Below are positions 60,400 to 64,000 of a stretch of 64,000 nt of DNA, piece by piece. Positions within the stretch are counted from its first letter, which is position 1. Every line of letters starts with the position of its first letter. Source of the DNA: Sisyra terminalis (taxonomy: Eukaryota > Arthropoda > Insecta > Neuroptera > Sisyridae). A model generated the notes under the pieces. That model did no database searches. It worked only from the letters and a program-made list of their open reading frames with translations, and was not told the origin of the DNA. The stretch spans positions 62,382,630-62,446,629 of the forward strand of contig OY292274.1 in assembly GCA_958496175.1 (NCBI GenBank), written 5' to 3'. Both the position numbers and the translations under genes were made by a program.

Positions 60400-61850
60400 A
60401 ATATAAACAAGCAAAATTCTTCTATACTTATAACAAGTAACGAAAAAAGCTTTCTAAAAATTATTAAATTTTCGAACCAAATTCACGTTCTCCTCTTCAA
60501 ACAATTAAGCAAATGTTTTCCTTTTAAAGCTATTGCGTATTTTTTTTTTTGCTTTAAATATTTTTCCCATAAACCGTACGTTTCCTTTTTAAAAATTATC
60601 CACTGGGAAACGACGTAATTTCTTTTATTATTCAAATTAAAATTATTGCAAAATAAAAAAAAAACATTGGCTTTTACATTATTCTTTTTTTAAAATGCGG
60701 GAAACCTTTTATCTCGAACCTTAATTAAATATCTTTCTTGTTAATTATTTTATTTAATATTCTTGTCGTATAAAACCATCTTCTACCATCTGAAATTCAC
60801 TTTACCTCTGAATTCTTTTGATTGCTCTATTGATTCAAGTTGTGCTCTTCATACCTTATCGCTTGAAAAGAAAAACGCTTTTTAAAATATTCCAAATGGA
60901 AATGGAACAAAAAAAAAGTGTTCAATTGATAGATAAATATTTGAATTTAATTTAAAGTTAATTCTTACTGTTGCAATTCGCGTAAATAATTGGTCTTTTT
61001 TATATAAGAATTACTTGAGATGGTAGTTTTAATGAAATTCTATATATCTTTAATTATAATTGTTGCTTGTTTCTTGCTATTTATAGCTGCAAGGTAAAAA
61101 AGAAAAAAGTGCAGTTTCAAAAGATTTAATAGAACAATTACCCAGAGTTGTAAAGTTTGTTTTGAAATTGAAACGAAGAAAGTTGAAAAAGTAATGTTTC
61201 AATCTTGAATCTCCAACTATAAGGAAGTTATTACAGGATAAAACTTATGTTAAACAAATACTCAAGGAGAAAATAAATCTGTTAACTAGGTCTTTAACAT
61301 TATTACCATTCTAAATTAGATTCTACGTATTTCAATATACAGCTTTCATATTCAAATATTGATCTAAATACTTACTCCCATAAAATTTACAATACTTTGT
61401 TTGCATTTCATATTCATAATTTACAAGCAAATAGAATTTTGATTGAATTTGTTTTTGTGAAAGTTGAAATTATTTGCTTTTAAAATGTTTGACCGATATA
61501 TGATAAACAGAAATTAAAATAAAAGTAAATACAATAAATACAATATTGAGATTTTCAGCAATTTTTATAAATCAATCATCGACAGGAATTAAAATATGTT
61601 TTAAAATCCCTAGCGAAGGCAAAAATGTGCTTAAAGCTTTTTTAAATCTATTTTGAAAACCATAAGTGTGCAACAAATTGGTTTGTAAATTGCAATGAGA
61701 AGAGAAATGCAAAATAAATAGCGTTGATTTGTGCATACGACATTGTTACAGTTGATTAAGCTCGGAGCTTGAGAGCTTTGCATTCTATGAATGCTGAGCA
61801 TTTGAAAATAAAATAACACCAACGCTTTCGTCATTTGTCTTCCCACTTTC
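60400..61850. other. AT-rich stretch without recognisable feature
   Basis: No supported gene. The 71-codon minus frame at 61631-61846 contains no motif that I recognise. Confidence 0.4.
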
Positions 61851-62575
61851 CAAATAAATTAACTCTCTTTAATTAAAATCTAGTTAAGTTATACACTTCC
61901 TTACCTTTCTTACCCTTAAATGATTTAAATTTGTGGTAGAAAAGTTTTTTTATTTAAATTTAAAGTTCTGATTTATTGAATTAAATGCACTTTTTTAAGA
62001 TGCATCTCTTTCAAATTATAGCCTGACCTATCAGAGCTTTAGCCTGTGAAAGATTTACGCCATTAAAGGCTTGGAAAAGAGGAAAGTTGCTGTACTAATC
62101 ATGAAAATTTTATTGAAATTAATTAGTTATATGAAAAAAAATATATGTTAATTCTTAAGAAATTTTGTTAAAATTAATTAATAATTTAAATATTTGAAAA
62201 TTTGATGTTTTACTCTCTTTCCAAAAAAATTAACTCTCTTTAATTAAAATCTAGTTTAGTATATACACTTTTTTACCTTTCTTACCCTTAAATGATTTGA
62301 ATTTGTGATAAAAAAATATTTTCATTTAAGTTTTTAGCTCTGATTTATTGAATTAAATGCATTTTTTAAGATGCATCTCTTTCAAATTATAGCCTGACCT
62401 ATCAATGCTTTGGCCTGTGATAGATTTACGCCATTAAAGGCTTGAAAAAGAGGAAAATCGTTGTACTAATCATGAAAATTTTTATTGAAATTAATAATTT
62501 ATATTAAGAAAAATATGTTAATTCATAAAAAATTTCGCTAAAAATTAATTTATAATATTTGAAAATTAGATGTTT
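61851..62575. repeat. tandem direct duplication, two units of about 360 bp
   Basis: Unit 1 (61851-62215) and unit 2 (62219-62575) share AAATTAACTCTCTTTAATTA, TTTCTTACCCTTAAATGATT, AAGATGCATCTCTTTCAAAT and GATTTACGCCATTAAAGGCT in the same order. The less AT-rich middle is better conserved than the edges. No coding frame runs through it. Confidence 0.8.
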
Positions 62576-64000
62576 TATCTTAATAACCACCTTCTTATAC
62601 GTATTACAAAAAGGGCGGCATATTGAATGGTAGGCTTAAGGTGGCATCGGACTTAAATTCGCCATTGGCGTTGGGGAGTTTAGCTCTTTTGATAAAATTT
62701 GCGAACAAAAACAATTAGAGTTTTCGTGTCTAATTGACTTGCTTCTTTATTCTCAAAAGCAATTAATACTAAATAATTCTGACGAAATTATTCAATAAAA
62801 ATTCTTTTATAATCATTTTAAATTTTAAATTGTTGTTTGATATTTCTATAAAAATATAATTTTTTGTTTTTCTGTAAAAAAAAAATTTTTTTTTTCTATT
62901 CTTCAGATAAATTATTTTCCAAGCAACTTAAATGATCAATTAATAAATTAAATATTTAAGTTTATAAAGGGGTCATTCAAAGGGACTCGAAAACGTGGTT
63001 TCCTGTTACTTCCTAGTAGTAACACCACTGGTTCCAGGTGACTTTTGACCTTCTTATTTGGTGTAAAAATTTCGACATATAAAAAATGTTGCAGACTAGA
63101 AGCAATAACAATCCGAAGATGCCAGATTTGAAGAATATAATGGGAATGGCATTACATCTCATTAAAGCTGCCAAAGCTTTCGTTATATGTTATCAAACTT
63201 AAATGAGGATTTTTAGACGGCCAAACTTTTCATCTTGTAAGAAGATCAAAAAATACCTGCATCAATTTTTTAGCAATTAATGTACAAAAATTTAAGGAAA
63301 TTTTTTATAAATCTTGGTCAATACATTGTCTATGGAAGAACGTAGGAATTTTTATATTACATAGTTCACTCTTGTTATTAACAATTATTTGACGATTTTT
63401 TCGGTAAATTTTTCGGTAGACTTTCCACTATGGAAATGCGCCATTTGGCCAAAAATCAATTTATTGGAAAAAATCCTATGTTCTTCTCAAGAAATTGTTA
63501 CATATAATCAAAAAAAAAACTTAACTAATTGACAAATTATAATTAAAAAATTACAGGAATTGGTAGTTCGGCTGTGGACCTTAAAGACACAGAGACGTCA
63601 TCACGAAATCATGCATTGCCACCATTTCGAAAAAAATATTTTAAACTTTCTACGATTTACATAAAAAAATCAACAAAATGCCAATTTTTTTGGGTTCAAA
63701 AGTGACCTAAGACCTTGAGCCGGACTTTCTTAGAAATTTTCGTGTATAATAAATTATGTATTCTTCAAAGTTCAGATGAGGTGTTATATTACTACCTAGT
63801 GCTAAGTAACTAAAACAATCTAAAAAAAAATAAAAACCAAAGCTCATATAGAACTGCATAGTTCCAAAGAGCAGTAAAGTTGTTATTTTAAATTATAAAC
63901 TAATTTAATATAAAAAATTATAAAAAATTTGTTGTTATAAAAAATTATAAATAAACATATAATCACAAATGACCATATAGTGATATACAATCTCTACAAA
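62576..64000. other. mixed AT-rich stretch with one higher-complexity patch
   Basis: A patch at about 62610-62690 (GGGCGGCATATTGAATGGTA and following) is more balanced in composition, but no frame or motif is recognisable. From about 62970 to 63740 the sequence resembles the style of the inverted-repeat families, but no matching ends were found. Confidence 0.3.

Noticed and set aside
63000..63740. Another inverted-repeat element near the window end
   Set aside because: The internal style resembles the TTAA families, but I could not find matching inverse ends or flanking TTAA.

Overview
This is AT-rich animal nuclear DNA, almost certainly from an insect. The only clear host gene is the 3' end of a sulfakinin/cholecystokinin-like receptor on the minus strand (42723-43604), with a normal 127-bp intron. 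Nearly everything else is a mosaic of decayed, nested transposable elements. The order within insects cannot be fixed from this sequence. No functional RNA gene and no bacterial-type feature was found.

Layout. 1-5.5 kb: a hAT end, a non-LTR reverse transcriptase (RT) relic, a TTAA-flanked element carrying a hairpin, and a Helitron. 5.5-7.1 kb: a hAT element with a perfect 8-bp target duplication, filled with nested DNA. 8.4-9.8, 18.7-19.8 and 38.0-39.0 kb: three copies of one long inverted-repeat family. 11.9-13.1 kb: the RNase H end of a non-LTR retrotransposon. 13.5-14.2 kb: an internally deleted hAT element that keeps the transposase C-terminus. 15.4-20.6 kb: nested inverted-repeat elements. 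21.7-23.3 kb: a Helitron with intact ends. 25.3-26.6 kb: a tandem array of about five 265-bp monomers, each holding a tRNA-like Pol III promoter. 28.8-32 kb: a transposon with part of a PHD-like finger, a mariner relic and a second TTAA element. 32.8-33.8 kb: a giant hairpin and an RT relic. 37.1-39.7 kb: a mariner relic split by a hAT insertion. 42.7-43.6 kb: the receptor exons. 45-47.5 kb: two large palindromic elements. 47.8-51.1 kb: an RT relic split by a small repeat that was itself hit by a Helitron. 52.8-60.4 kb: another RT relic, Helitrons, a TTAA element and a foldback. 61.85-62.57 kb: a tandem duplication.

The most interesting signal is a set of minimal hammerhead-ribozyme-like motifs. 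They sit mostly as head-to-head inverted pairs in four repeat families whose sequences are otherwise unrelated (about 2.6, 23.3-24.5 with solo copies at 33.7 and 48.4, 33.0, and 41.9 kb). Each has the CTGANGA core, one extra base, a helix II hairpin, GAA, a self-complementary helix III segment and the base at the cleavage position. This is the architecture known from Penelope-like retroelements. A second signal is that several inverted-repeat families with different ends share short internal motifs, which suggests a common ancestor or mobilising system. All identifications were made by eye.
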